64,000 nt of DNA from Paenibacillus sp. FSL R5-0345 (GCF_000758585.1 NZ_CP009281.1:4464001-4528000); one strand, 5' to 3'; numbered from the stretch's first letter, positions 35,587 to 44,475 are shown. Notes: generated by a model not told the origin, from the letters alone. Program-made: numbers and translations.

Positions 35587-36936
35587 TTGAAGTCAGGAAC
35601 GAGACTTACCGGGCGAGTTATTTTCAAAGGTGATCAAGGGTATGAAACGGCACGTAAGAATTGGGATCCGCATACTGACAAATTCCCGAAAGTGTTTGTT
35701 TTCGCACAAAAAACACAAGATGTTGCGAACGCCATAAAATGGGCTAACGAGAATAAAGTCCCCATCCGTGCAAGAAGCGGTAGACATTCTCTGGAGGTTA
35801 ATCTTTCACAGGTCACCGGAGGAATTGTCATCGATGTAAGTGAAATGAAGAAAATCAAACTAAATAAAAAATCAGGAACTGTTGTTGTGGGTACCGGAAA
35901 TACAGTGGGGAGAATTGCACACACGCTTGCTGGGCAAGGATATATGGCTCCATTCGGCGATAGCCCTACGGTTGGAATCGGAGGCATCACCCTAGGCGGG
36001 GGTATCGGGCCGCTCCAGCGAACCGTGGGCCTTGTTAGTGATAATCTAATCGAACTCGAAATGGTTGATGCCAAAGGGAAAATTATTCGTGCCAATAAGA
36101 ATAGTAACTCTGATCTCCTCTGGGCTTCACGCGGAGGTGGCGGGGGGAATTTCGGAGTTTACACCAGTTACAAATTCAAAGTACGTCCAGCTCCAGCTTC
36201 GGCTACCGTTTTTCGTATCACCTGGCCTTGGGATCAGTTCGAGAAGGTATTCAAAGCTTGGCAACTCTGGGCTCCTTCCGTTAATACCAAGTTGGGCAGT
36301 GAATTATCCATTGGTCCGAAAAAAGGCGGTAATGTCACTATGACGGGGCTGTTCCTCGGATCAAAAGCAGAGGCTTCTCGCCTCTTAAAGCCCGTTACGA
36401 GCGTAGGAACGCCTACAAATCAAATTATCCGCTCTTTGCCCTATACAAAAGTAGTGAGTTTTATGTTAGCGCCCGATCCAGTGCTAACTCAAAGAGTCAG
36501 CAACCAGTTCTCCAGCGGTTTCGTAAGAAAACCCTTCCCGGACAAGGCAATTAAGTCCATGCGTGAATTCTTAGAGAAAGTGGAGGGAGAGTTCGCAGGT
36601 TTCTTTTTCCTCAACTGGGGTGGAGCTGTGAGCCGTAAGTCACCCAAATCTACAGCCTTCTACTGGCGTAAAGCGAAATTCTATGTAGAGTGGAATAGCT
36701 CATGGATCAAGAAATCGGAAGCTGCCAGAAATATATTCGTAGTACGAAATACACGTCGGAAGCTGCAGCCATTTATCGTGGGGAGCTACATCAACGTTCC
36801 AGACCAGGGAATTAAAAATTCCGGAACAGTATATTATGGGGCGAACTATCCTAGATTACGGAGAGTCAAAGCTAAATATGACCCGGGAAATATATTTAAC
36901 AACCCTCAAAGCATCTCTCCAGCCCGCAAAGTATAG
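35587..36936 (+). CDS. cotQ: FAD-linked oxidase, CotQ/YvdP-like (BBE family)
   Basis: About 449 residues, the length of Bacillus CotQ (YvdP), a spore-coat protein. FAD_binding_4 domain with the covalent-FAD His in RARSGRHSLEVNLS, GDSPTVGIGGITLGGGIG and RGGGGGNFGVYTSYKF; C-terminal BBE motif with YYGANYPRLRRVKAKYDPG. The second attachment Cys of bicovalent berberine-bridge enzymes is not evident, so FAD is probably attached through His only. I choose TTG at 35587, 9 bases after GAAGGAG; an upstream in-frame ATG (35554) has no ribosome site. Substrate unknown. The spore-coat role is by homology. Confidence 0.88.
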   Translation: MKSGTRLTGRVIFKGDQGYETARKNWDPHTDKFPKVFVFAQKTQDVANAIKWANENKVPIRARSGRHSLEVNLSQVTGGIVIDVSEMKKIKLNKKSGTVVVGTGNTVGRIAHTLAGQGYMAPFGDSPTVGIGGITLGGGIGPLQRTVGLVSDNLIELEMVDAKGKIIRANKNSNSDLLWASRGGGGGNFGVYTSYKFKVRPAPASATVFRITWPWDQFEKVFKAWQLWAPSVNTKLGSELSIGPKKGGNVTMTGLFLGSKAEASRLLKPVTSVGTPTNQIIRSLPYTKVVSFMLAPDPVLTQRVSNQFSSGFVRKPFPDKAIKSMREFLEKVEGEFAGFFFLNWGGAVSRKSPKSTAFYWRKAKFYVEWNSSWIKKSEAARNIFVVRNTRRKLQPFIVGSYINVPDQGIKNSGTVYYGANYPRLRRVKAKYDPGNIFNNPQSISPARKV

Positions 36937-36965
36937 TAAGACGTAATAAGATAGCATAGAAATTA

Positions 36966-37027
36966 GACCGGCAAACATAAAGGACTCCAGCGATTACTGG
37001 TAAACCACACCTTCCTATTTGCCGGTC
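36966..37027. repeat. Multi-stem inverted repeat after cotQ
   Basis: Perfect 10-base arms GACCGGCAAA (36966) and TTTGCCGGTC (37027) enclose a CCAG/CTGG hairpin and an AAGG/CCTT pairing. No T-run follows on the plus strand, so it is not a standard terminator but may still end or protect the cotQ message. Confidence 0.5.
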
Positions 37028-37032
37028 AGAGC

Positions 37033-37046
37033 GTTCGTGCACGAAC
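37033..37046. promoter_or_regulatory. Perfect 14-base palindrome upstream of lysR-type gene
   Basis: GTTCGTGCACGAAC is a perfect dyad 80 bases before the LysR-type gene. It could be an operator. It does not match the classic T-N11-A LysR box. Confidence 0.4.
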
Positions 37047-37125
37047 TCACATGCGAACCTATATAAAACTTCAACTTCATAGGTTATACTTATAAGTAAA
37101 AACAATCTCCCAAAGGAGTTTATAC

Positions 37126-38037
37126 ATGGAACTGAGACAACTACAATATGTACTGCAAATCGCAGCCGAAAAAAACTTCTCCCGAGCAGCGGACAAGCTG
37201 CACATTGCCCAACCATCACTCAGTCAGCAGCTTTCCAAGCTGGAAAAAGAGCTCGGTGTAATGCTGTTCCAGCGAAATACCAGTTCTGTTGAACTGACCT
37301 ATGCTGGATCTAAATTCGTAGAGCAAGCCCAAATCATCATTGATGGCGTAGAACTGCTACGGCAAGAAATGTCTGATATTTCTGAACTGCGTACCGGGCG
37401 AGTCGTTGTAGGCAGTATGCCGATCACTGGTGCACATTTACTACCGCATGTGCTTCCTGTTTTTAAACAAAATTATCCGGAAGTAGAAATCACTCTGCTC
37501 GAAGACTCCTCCATGAACCTAGAGAAGCTTACTGCGAGTGGTCAGACTGATTTAAGCCTGCTCTCATTGCCGCTCGAAATTCCGGCTCTTGCTTACGAAG
37601 AACTGGGTGAGGAAAGGATCGATCTTGCAGTCCCACCCGAACACCCACTAGCTAAACGTAGCTTAGATGGAACTAAGACCTCTTTGGAAGAACTAAAGGA
37701 CGAGCTATTTATTGTACTTAAAGAAGGTCAAGGCTTCCGCAAAATGACTATGGATCTGTGCCGAAACGCTGGCTTCGAGCCAAAAATTGTTTTTGAGAGC
37801 AATAACATGGAGACAGTTCAGTCACTGGTGGCTACTGGCATGGGGGTAACTCTTGTACCTCATTTTATCGCCCGTGCACCGCGGAGTGAATTCGTGCCTG
37901 TCTACTTGCCTCTAGCTAATCCAGCCCCTAGCCGAACATTAGTCGTAGCCTATCGACGTGGACGTTATTTATCCAAGGCCGCAAAGGCTTTTGTAGAAAC
38001 ATTTAAATCTACGGTAGCTGAACTAACTGAGGAATAG
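37126..38037 (+). CDS. LysR-family transcriptional regulator
   Basis: 303 residues. N-terminal winged helix-turn-helix with FSRAADKLHIAQPSLSQQLSKLE (DNA contact helix) and the usual RNTSSVELTYAG wing; C-terminal LysR_substrate domain (~90-300) with VGSMPITGAHLLPHVLP and GMGVTLVPHFIA. AAAGGAG precedes the ATG. It follows cotQ in the same direction; leuC lies farther off and diverges. The target is unknown: AlsR/CynR-like regulators sense small carboxylates, but nothing here fixes the ligand. Confidence 0.9.
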   Translation: MELRQLQYVLQIAAEKNFSRAADKLHIAQPSLSQQLSKLEKELGVMLFQRNTSSVELTYAGSKFVEQAQIIIDGVELLRQEMSDISELRTGRVVVGSMPITGAHLLPHVLPVFKQNYPEVEITLLEDSSMNLEKLTASGQTDLSLLSLPLEIPALAYEELGEERIDLAVPPEHPLAKRSLDGTKTSLEELKDELFIVLKEGQGFRKMTMDLCRNAGFEPKIVFESNNMETVQSLVATGMGVTLVPHFIARAPRSEFVPVYLPLANPAPSRTLVVAYRRGRYLSKAAKAFVETFKSTVAELTEE

Positions 38038-38076
38038 ATACTTAGCCTTTCATAACCTTCTTCCAAAACATATGAA

Positions 38077-38118
38077 ATGCCCTGATAACCAATCGTATGG
38101 TTGTCAGAGCATTTTTTT
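38077..38118 (+). terminator. Intrinsic terminator of the LysR-type gene
   Basis: ATGCCCTGATAACCA pairs with TGGTTGTCAGAGCAT with one mismatch or bulge, then seven T. Confidence 0.88.
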
Positions 38119-38145
38119 CAAGTTTTCCTTATAAAATTTTCTGTT

Positions 38146-38343
38146 TTATTTACGCATATTACGCTTTGTAATCAGGCGGTTCTGATCATCTGACACTCGA
38201 GCCGTACTTTCATTAACAGATCCTTTAACAATGAAAGTTCCGGTATGTTCCTCCACAAATTCACGAGTCACACTATTTTGAAACTCTGCTATTTCGTTTG
38301 GATCTTGGTTCTGTGCCTGCTCAGCATTGTTGCCTTTAGTCAC
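38146..38343 (-). CDS. Small hydrophilic protein, unknown
   Basis: 65 residues, Asn/Gln/Glu-rich N-terminal half, then FVEEHTGTFIVKGSVNES and a basic end (TKRNMRK). Starts with GTG at 38343 behind a very strong AGGAGGTG site, which supports translation. No known motif; the composition resembles small sporulation-time proteins of Bacillales but that is only an impression. Convergent with the LysR-type gene and divergent from proBAC. Confidence 0.6.
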   Translation of the reverse strand: MTKGNNAEQAQNQDPNEIAEFQNSVTREFVEEHTGTFIVKGSVNESTARVSDDQNRLITKRNMRK

Positions 38344-38452
38344 TTCAATCCACCTCCTAGTAACAGATTATAAGTACTTTACCCCCTCGCTTAGAGGCTA
38401 AACATAATATTTAAAGCTCTCTCATGCGAGAAATAGTTCCTTCGTTTTTCCT
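38344..38452. other. 5' flank of the small gene and of proBAC
   Basis: Part of the 431-base gap before proB. This left part carries only the divergent upstream region of the 65-residue gene; the rest is promoter and T-box leader listed separately. Confidence 0.5.
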
Positions 38453-38481
38453 TTGCAATGCAACCATCTCCATGGTATTCT
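38453..38481 (+). promoter_or_regulatory. Sigma-A promoter of proBAC
   Basis: TTGCAA (38453-38458) and TATTCT (38476-38481) are separated by exactly 17 bases, placing the start of transcription near 38,488, just before the T-box leader. Confidence 0.7.
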
Positions 38482-38489
38482 ATTGAAAA

Positions 38490-38735
38490 TAAGTGAAACG
38501 TGCAGACGGGACCAGTAAGAATGAGTCTAACCGCGCCTAGAGAGTAAATTCCGACAGGCTGAAAGAATTTACCGCGGTTTTCGTTCCGAATCCTACCCCC
38601 GAGCGGCCTGTGCTAAACAGGACGGATCCTCCCGTTACGAGAATGAAGTCGGATGATCCCTCATCAATGAAGGTGGTACCGCGGAAGTTAATAGCTTTCG
38701 TCCTTTGCTAAGTCTAAGGATGGGGGCTTTTTGTC
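38490..38735 (+). ncRNA. T-box leader of proBAC, probably tRNA-Pro responsive
   Basis: The T-box signature GAAGGTGGTACCGCGG lies at about 38,668-38,683. Upstream is a stem I region with an AGTA motif (38,514) and an AGAGAG-type motif; the likely specifier is CCT (38,592-38,594), a proline codon, in the usual position before a purine. The terminator helix AGCTTTCGTCCTT / AAGGATGGGGGCT ends in TTTTT (to about 38,735). Uncharged tRNA-Pro should stabilise the antiterminator and let transcription reach proBAC. The specifier assignment is inference from position. Confidence 0.88.
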
Positions 38736-38774
38736 GTTTTCAGGATCTATATAATACTAAGGAAGTGAACAGAA

Positions 38775-39878
38775 ATGACGACACGAATCGTAGTCAAAAT
38801 AGGCAGCAGCTCGCTGACTGGAACAGAGGGCGGTTTGAATCGCGAAGCCGTCTCCTTCTTCGCTTCAGAGATTGCCGAATTGAAGAGAAACGGCTGCGAG
38901 GTTTTATTGGTAACCTCCGGTGCTGTAGCTGCAGGCTTTCGCAGTATCGGTTACCCAACACGTCCAAAGCTACTGCATGAGAAGCAAGCAGCGGCAGCTG
39001 TAGGCCAAGTGCTGCTCATGCAGGCATATCAAGAAGCTTTTGCTGAGCATGGAATTACCACAGCACAAATTTTACTAACCCGTACCGACTTTTGTAGTCG
39101 CAGAGCCATGAATAACGCTATGATGACGGTAGATGAGCTGCTTCGCCAAGGAGCGGTGCCTGTATTTAACGAGAATGACACCGTCTCCGTAGATGAGTTG
39201 AAATTCGGCGATAATGATACTTTATCTGCGCTCGTAGCCAACCTGCTGAAAGCCAGCAGATTGCTCGTCTTAACCGACATGGATGGCTTATATAGCGGAG
39301 ATCCGCGGAAACATCCCGACGCTGTTCGCTATCAGTTCGTTGATGATATTACGCCAGAGATTTATGCTATTGCCGGTGGAGCCGGCTCTAGTGTGGGAAC
39401 GGGTGGTATGCGTTCAAAAATCGATGCTGCCAAGATTGCCACACGAGGTGGTGTACCTGTCTTTGTTGGAAGAGCTACCGAGCCTGGAGATTTACAACTC
39501 GCAGCGTCAGGAACGGGTCGAGGTACTTATTTTGCAACCAAGTTATCTTCCTTGCCTGTTAAAAAGCAATGGCTTGGCTTCATGTCCACCCCGCTCGGCT
39601 CCCTTTACATTGACGAAGGAGCCGTTGAAGCGCTGCTCCATGGCGGTCATAGTCTGCTGCCTGTCGGCGTCAAACATGTAGAAGGGAATTTTCATGCAGG
39701 TGATGTTGTAGAGGTCCTTGGACCTGACTCCAAATTGCTGGGACGCGGGATTGTGAATTACGATGACGCCCAGCTGCGCAGTATTCAAGGCTTACCAAGC
39801 CGTCAGATTGTTCCGAAGCTGGGAGAAGTACACCGGCTAGAGGTCATTCACCGTGACGAATGGATTACTTTAAGGTAA
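38775..39878 (+). CDS. proB: Glutamate 5-kinase
   Basis: First enzyme of proline synthesis, 367 residues. Amino-acid kinase domain with IVVKIGSSSLTG (ATP), NENDTVSVDELKFGDND (substrate/metal) and GTGGMRSKIDAA (ATP), then a C-terminal PUA domain (~280-367). AAGGAAG precedes the ATG. First gene of proBAC. The PUA domain is typical of the proline-inhibited biosynthetic form. Confidence 0.97.
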   Translation: MTTRIVVKIGSSSLTGTEGGLNREAVSFFASEIAELKRNGCEVLLVTSGAVAAGFRSIGYPTRPKLLHEKQAAAAVGQVLLMQAYQEAFAEHGITTAQILLTRTDFCSRRAMNNAMMTVDELLRQGAVPVFNENDTVSVDELKFGDNDTLSALVANLLKASRLLVLTDMDGLYSGDPRKHPDAVRYQFVDDITPEIYAIAGGAGSSVGTGGMRSKIDAAKIATRGGVPVFVGRATEPGDLQLAASGTGRGTYFATKLSSLPVKKQWLGFMSTPLGSLYIDEGAVEALLHGGHSLLPVGVKHVEGNFHAGDVVEVLGPDSKLLGRGIVNYDDAQLRSIQGLPSRQIVPKLGEVHRLEVIHRDEWITLR

Positions 39879-39915
39879 GGAAACTTGTCCATACAAAATT
39901 TAAGGAGGAATCGTC

Positions 39916-41163
39916 ATGAGTGAAGTTGTCAATAAAACAAAATTAGCCAAGGAAACCACTGGAGTATTAGCTAGTCTAACAACCGGTCAAAAAAATGAAG
40001 CTCTCTTAGTGATGGCAGAAGCGCTACGCCGTGAAGCTCCAGCCATTATTGCCGCCAACAAGGAAGATTTGGAACGCGGGCGCCTAAGCGGCACTCCTGA
40101 GTCTATGCTTGATCGACTAGCCTTAGATGTAGGCCGAATAAACAGTATCGCTGAAGGACTTCAACAAATCGCTGTATTACCTGATCCGATTGGTGACACG
40201 CTAGAAACCATTGAGCGTCCAAATGGTCTGGGCATCCAGAAACTCCGTGTTCCACTCGGTGTCATCGGGATCATCTATGAAGCACGCCCAAACGTAACTG
40301 TTGATGCTGCTGGTCTGTGTCTTAAGACGGGTAACGCTGTTGTGCTGCGCGGTGGCTCCTCCGCTCTGTCCTCTAACCGAAAAATTGTCGAGGTGCTTCA
40401 CCAAGCGCTAGCAGGGACTTCAATGCCGAAAAATGCACTTCAGCTGATCGAGGATCCCAACCGTTCCTCCGTTGATGAAATGCTTAAGCTCAACGGACTA
40501 CTTGATGTAATTATCCCCCGTGGAGGTAGTTCTCTGATTCAAAATGTTGTGCTTAACGCAACCGTGCCTGTTATTGAAACAGGTGCAGGCATCTGCCATA
40601 CTTATCTCGACGCAAGCGCCTTGCCAGAAATGGCACAGAACATTAGCTTGAATGCCAAAGCACAACGCCCTTCGGTCTGCAATGCCATGGAGACGCTGCT
40701 CGTTCATCGGGATTTCGCAAAAGAGTATTTGCTTTCATTAGCCGAAGCTTTCCGTGAGGTTAAGGTTGAATTGAGAGGCTGTCAGGAAACAATATCTTAT
40801 GTCCCATGGGCATTACCTGCAACATTAGAGGACTATGCTACAGAATATAACGATTATATCTTGAATATCAAAATCGTCAGCGATTTAGATGAAGCTATGC
40901 AGCATATCGCCCAGTATGGAACGAAGCACTCGGAATGTATCGTAACAGAAGATCCGGATAACGCTTCACGCTTCTTACAGGAAGTAGATGCTGCAGCTGT
41001 TTACCACAATGCTTCCACCCGCTTCACAGACGGCTTTGAATTTGGATTTGGTGCAGAGATCGGCATTAGTACACAGAAACTCCATGCTCGTGGACCAATG
41101 GGTCTACCTGCCCTTACTTCAACCAAATATAAGATTTATGGAACAGGTCAAATACGAGGCTAG
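39916..41163 (+). CDS. proA: Glutamate-5-semialdehyde dehydrogenase
   Basis: Second enzyme of proline synthesis (gamma-glutamyl phosphate reductase), 415 residues. Visible: LGVIGIIYEARPNVTVDA, LRGGSSALSSNR, catalytic Cys in ETGAGICHTYLD, and FGAEIGISTQKLHARGPMG near the end. AAGGAGG lies before the ATG. It is 37 bases after proB in one transcript. Confidence 0.98.
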   Translation: MSEVVNKTKLAKETTGVLASLTTGQKNEALLVMAEALRREAPAIIAANKEDLERGRLSGTPESMLDRLALDVGRINSIAEGLQQIAVLPDPIGDTLETIERPNGLGIQKLRVPLGVIGIIYEARPNVTVDAAGLCLKTGNAVVLRGGSSALSSNRKIVEVLHQALAGTSMPKNALQLIEDPNRSSVDEMLKLNGLLDVIIPRGGSSLIQNVVLNATVPVIETGAGICHTYLDASALPEMAQNISLNAKAQRPSVCNAMETLLVHRDFAKEYLLSLAEAFREVKVELRGCQETISYVPWALPATLEDYATEYNDYILNIKIVSDLDEAMQHIAQYGTKHSECIVTEDPDNASRFLQEVDAAAVYHNASTRFTDGFEFGFGAEIGISTQKLHARGPMGLPALTSTKYKIYGTGQIRG

Positions 41164-41211
41164 TGTCCACGTATCTGTTTTCAATTACACCACTTTAGGA
41201 GGATTTTAGCC

Positions 41212-42081
41212 ATGTGTCAGCAACCTTCCATTCCACTAATGAATCATAATATTGTATTTTATGGCGCTGGCTCCATGGCAGAAGCCATCGTTCGCGGGAT
41301 GATTAGCCGCAGTATCGTGAAATCCGATAATGTTATTATGCTTAACCGCAGCAGTAGTGAACGTCTGGCAGAGCTAAGAAGTCGTTACGGCGTAATCGGT
41401 ACAAATGATCCTGAACAAAAAACAGATTATCTACGGAACTCACCAGTAATTGTGTTAGCAATGAAGCCAAAAGATGCTGCCGAAGCGCTACGCGGATTAA
41501 GTCCTCTTCTTTCTCCAGATCAGATCATAGTTTCTGTAATCGCTGGGCTGTCCATTCGAACGATGCAAGGTCTGCTTGGTAAAGAGCAACCCATCGTCCG
41601 CACAATGCCGAATACTTCTAGTTCTATTGGTCTTGGTGCCACCGGCATTGCCTTTTCCAAGGAAGTAGATGAGAAAGGTCGACGCCTTGCACTCAACATC
41701 TTTGAAGCTGTCGGACTTACAACAGTCATAGACGAAGAACGCATGGAAACCTTGACGGGTATTTCCGGCAGTGGACCTGCCTATATTTATTATATGATGG
41801 AGGCAATGATCGCTGCTGGTATACGAGGCGGACTGCCGCTTGATCAAAGCACGCAGTTAACCGTCCAAACGGTTCTAGGTGCTGCCAGAATGGTACAGCA
41901 AACGGGTGAAGATCCAGCTGCACTTCGCAAGAAGGTCACTTCCCCGAATGGTTCTACACAAGCAGCAATAGAAGTACTAGAGCAAGGAGAATTCTTTGAA
42001 ACTGTCATTGCAGCAGTAAATCGATGTGCCGAACGTTCCCGTGAAATGGGCGCTGCGCTTGAGAAAGAGCTGCATTCCTAA
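41212..42081 (+). CDS. proC: Pyrroline-5-carboxylate reductase
   Basis: Final enzyme of proline synthesis, 289 residues. N-terminal NADPH-binding FYGAGSMAEAIVRG, then MKPKD, RTMPNTSSSIGLGATG and the signature LTGISGSGPAYIYYMMEAM with SPNGSTQAAIEVLE. AGGAGG precedes the ATG at 41212; the first ten residues are an extension before the Rossmann strand. Together proB, proA and proC give a complete pathway under one T-box. Confidence 0.97.
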   Translation: MCQQPSIPLMNHNIVFYGAGSMAEAIVRGMISRSIVKSDNVIMLNRSSSERLAELRSRYGVIGTNDPEQKTDYLRNSPVIVLAMKPKDAAEALRGLSPLLSPDQIIVSVIAGLSIRTMQGLLGKEQPIVRTMPNTSSSIGLGATGIAFSKEVDEKGRRLALNIFEAVGLTTVIDEERMETLTGISGSGPAYIYYMMEAMIAAGIRGGLPLDQSTQLTVQTVLGAARMVQQTGEDPAALRKKVTSPNGSTQAAIEVLEQGEFFETVIAAVNRCAERSREMGAALEKELHS

Positions 42082-42083
42082 TT

Positions 42084-42127
42084 AAAAAGATCGCTCCCAG
42101 ACCACATTGGTCAGGAAGCGATCTTTT
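42084..42127. terminator. Terminator between convergent proC and the sigma-factor operon
   Basis: AAAAGATCGCT pairs with AGCGATCTTTTTT. T-runs occur on both strands, so it can serve proBAC and the convergent operon. Confidence 0.92.
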
Positions 42128-42145
42128 TTCAAATTAAAACTTAGA

Positions 42146-42871
42146 TTAACTGGTCACAACATTTCCATAAGTATCTCGAACAATCACTTTAACATTAGCC
42201 GGAGCCCCGACAGTCACGTCCAATGTGTTCCGAGAATTATCGAATAGCAGGTCTCTAGGAGTTTCCCCTAAAATGATGTATAGCGTATTCCCAACATGCT
42301 TTGTTTGAAGCAGCTGCTGCTCTTGTGCTTCTTGTAGCTTTCCTTTATTTGAAAAATAACTTCCAAATACATTTAGCTCGTTTCCACCCGTTTGATCCAC
42401 TTTAATCCCATAAGGCTCGGCAGCTTGAATAATGATGGTACTAACGCCATCTGGAACGGCTCCTTTCCAATCTGGCAATGCATAACTTTCTTGCACAGCT
42501 GAAACGGTACGGCGAAATTCCTGTGTTAATCCTAAAGAACTAAATGCTGCAAAAACTAGACAACATACTGCTATAAAACCAACGAACAGAACACTTAGCA
42601 CGTCATAATACATTTTTCCTTTTCCACGAAACCATAAAGTGTATATTACAATTTCTAAGCCTAATAATATAAAAATAATCGGCCACCAAGCTAACGTCGT
42701 CTCGAACACCTCCGCGCCTCTCCACTGCGAGACCATAATTAGTGCTCCCAGAAATAAAAGACTCAGTCCCATCGACAACGTTCCTACACGCCAGCGCCTT
42801 GTTTTATCTTCCGTGACTGGACGCTCATTTGGAACAATGACTCCCTGCTGTATTTCTATCGGATTATTCAA
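42146..42871 (-). CDS. Membrane protein with LiaI/LiaF-like N-terminus, unknown
   Basis: 241 residues. A cytoplasmic N-terminus is followed by about three hydrophobic segments (VGTLSMGLSLLFLGALIMV, TLAWWPIIFILLGLEIVIY, VLSVLFVGFIAVCCLVFA) and a C-terminal ~130-residue soluble part rich in beta strands (VSTIIIQAAEPYGIKV, LDVTVGAPANVKVIV), resembling the toastrack/DUF4097-like domains of envelope stress proteins. It overlaps the preceding gene by 4 bases (ATGA). Last gene of the sigma-factor operon. No exact family assigned. Confidence 0.75.
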   Translation of the reverse strand: MNNPIEIQQGVIVPNERPVTEDKTRRWRVGTLSMGLSLLFLGALIMVSQWRGAEVFETTLAWWPIIFILLGLEIVIYTLWFRGKGKMYYDVLSVLFVGFIAVCCLVFAAFSSLGLTQEFRRTVSAVQESYALPDWKGAVPDGVSTIIIQAAEPYGIKVDQTGGNELNVFGSYFSNKGKLQEAQEQQLLQTKHVGNTLYIILGETPRDLLFDNSRNTLDVTVGAPANVKVIVRDTYGNVVTS

Positions 42872-43971
42872 GAGTGACCACCCGTCCCTTTTCTTCCTTT
42901 ATTATTTTTACTTCCCGCCATCAGCTTCAAACCACCGCCAATCAATAGCACGGATACAATAATGGTCCTGAAATATTCATTGACTCTATACTCCAAACGC
43001 CATTCAGGAAATCTGATATCAAGTGCGGGAACTGCGACATTCACTACAATGTAATACAGCCCTAGACACATCAGAGCAGCTCCAAGCCATCCTTGATGAT
43101 TTAAAAACCCTTCTATGACTGGCTTATCCTGTAAAGGCTCACGTCCATGTCGGCTGACAAGCTGTAAGCCATCGAATAAACTGTAAAACCAAATGACTGG
43201 AATGAGGAAGAATAGCAGCGTTAAACGCAGTAGGTCCATGACATAAATACTCCCGAGGAATAGTAACATGAGCTGTAATCCTCTTTTTTGCAGCCCTAGA
43301 TACATTTGTCCGGCACCCGGAAAAGCAGAAAGCAGTGTAGCCAAAACTTTGCTACGGCGCCCCTCCTCACGACCAGCCTCCATCTCTTCGAATAAGGTAC
43401 GATCTACCATTTCTTCTCCAGCTTGCTTGCGATGGATTAACTGAACCGCATCAAACATACAATATAACCAAATCACTGGTAATACGCCAAACAGGAGAAG
43501 GAAAACATCACTTGACGTAATCCCTGCCAGGAATAACATCACGGTCATGAAACCGAAGAAAGAAATGAGGAAAGACAATCCTCGCTGCATCAACCCCATA
43601 TGAAAATGACCCAATCCTGGAATGAACGATAATAAAATTACATGTACACGCTCATTATCGTCTGTCTTAACGGGCATTGAAGAATAATCAAAATTCGATC
43701 CATCTGGAGTCATTACCGGAGTAGGCATCTGCAGCATTTTAACCACCAGATGCACCATCGAAACCGTCCCGATGAGCAGGAACCCCATCACACCCATTAT
43801 TAGTATATCCTCGGCACCTTCAGCCACAGCTATTAAGAACGACATAAATAAGATGCCAAAGCTTAACAGAAGATAAACAATTCCCTGTGGACGTTTTCCC
43901 ATATAATAATGACCTGCTCCAGGAATCAAATTAAGAAAAAAAGCTTTTAATTTACTACGCTGCTGTTGCAT
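42868..43971 (-). CDS. Polytopic membrane protein with three TM2-like repeats
   Basis: 367 residues. Three internal repeats share the pattern (I/F)PG-(A/L)G-(H/Q)-x-(Y/H)-(M/L)-G followed by a hydrophobic hairpin: LIPGAGHYYMGKRPQG near residue 14, FIPGLGHFHMGLMQRG near 117, and AFPGAGQMYLGLQKRG near 218. Such GxGxxYxG hairpins are TM2-type modules. A last hydrophobic segment precedes a basic tail. AGGAGA precedes the ATG. Sits between the anti-sigma-like gene and the LiaF-like gene, so it is likely part of the same membrane response. Confidence 0.8.
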   Translation of the reverse strand: MQQQRSKLKAFFLNLIPGAGHYYMGKRPQGIVYLLLSFGILFMSFLIAVAEGAEDILIMGVMGFLLIGTVSMVHLVVKMLQMPTPVMTPDGSNFDYSSMPVKTDDNERVHVILLSFIPGLGHFHMGLMQRGLSFLISFFGFMTVMLFLAGITSSDVFLLLFGVLPVIWLYCMFDAVQLIHRKQAGEEMVDRTLFEEMEAGREEGRRSKVLATLLSAFPGAGQMYLGLQKRGLQLMLLFLGSIYVMDLLRLTLLFFLIPVIWFYSLFDGLQLVSRHGREPLQDKPVIEGFLNHQGWLGAALMCLGLYYIVVNVAVPALDIRFPEWRLEYRVNEYFRTIIVSVLLIGGGLKLMAGSKNNKGRKGTGGHS

Positions 43972-43989
43972 GTTTCATTTCTCCTCTCA

Positions 43990-44475
43990 TCACTTTCTGC
44001 TGCCCATTAGCTGATCCAACCATCCGCTAGTTGCCTGTATGACTTGCTCGCTAAATGATAGGGATTTATCTTTTTTAGGGATCATTAGCTCCATTTGACC
44101 TGTGTGCAGCTTATCAAACATACCTGATGACATAATCAACAGTGTAAGTGACGCGGCAACAGCATAATGAAAGATTGTCTTTTCGTACCAGCGATATCGC
44201 CGCCCCCCCTGTTCAACTGTCACTTGATCCAATGCTGCTGAAGATTCGGTCATTTTTGCCCAATCAGCCATAACTCTCTCTGTAAAAACAGACGAATTCT
44301 CCAATGAAGGCAGATCCTCCTGTAGCTCATCCAGCATTTCCATATAGGAAGTAAACGTTTCTTCATCTTCCAACAGCAATCGTTCCCAATCTTCTCTGAT
44401 CGTTTCTTCCATGTGACCTTCAACATACGCTTTTGCTTGTTCACGTTGGTTTGGATCTTCTCCACGCTTCATCAT
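43990..44475 (-). CDS. Anti-sigma-factor-like membrane protein
   Basis: About 161 residues: an acidic, helical cytoplasmic N-terminal half (EEDETFT-like and LDELQEDLP segments), a single transmembrane segment near residues 100-118 (YAVAASLTLLIMSSGMF), and a short extracytoplasmic tail. No HxxxCxxC zinc motif is present. I choose the ATG at 44475 because it overlaps the sigma-factor stop as ATGA; an in-frame ATG at 44481 and one at 44511 also exist. Coupled position behind an ECF sigma gene is the main reason to call it its anti-sigma factor. Confidence 0.75.
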   Translation of the reverse strand: MMKRGEDPNQREQAKAYVEGHMEETIREDWERLLLEDEETFTSYMEMLDELQEDLPSLENSSVFTERVMADWAKMTESSAALDQVTVEQGGRRYRWYEKTIFHYAVAASLTLLIMSSGMFDKLHTGQMELMIPKKDKSLSFSEQVIQATSGWLDQLMGSRK

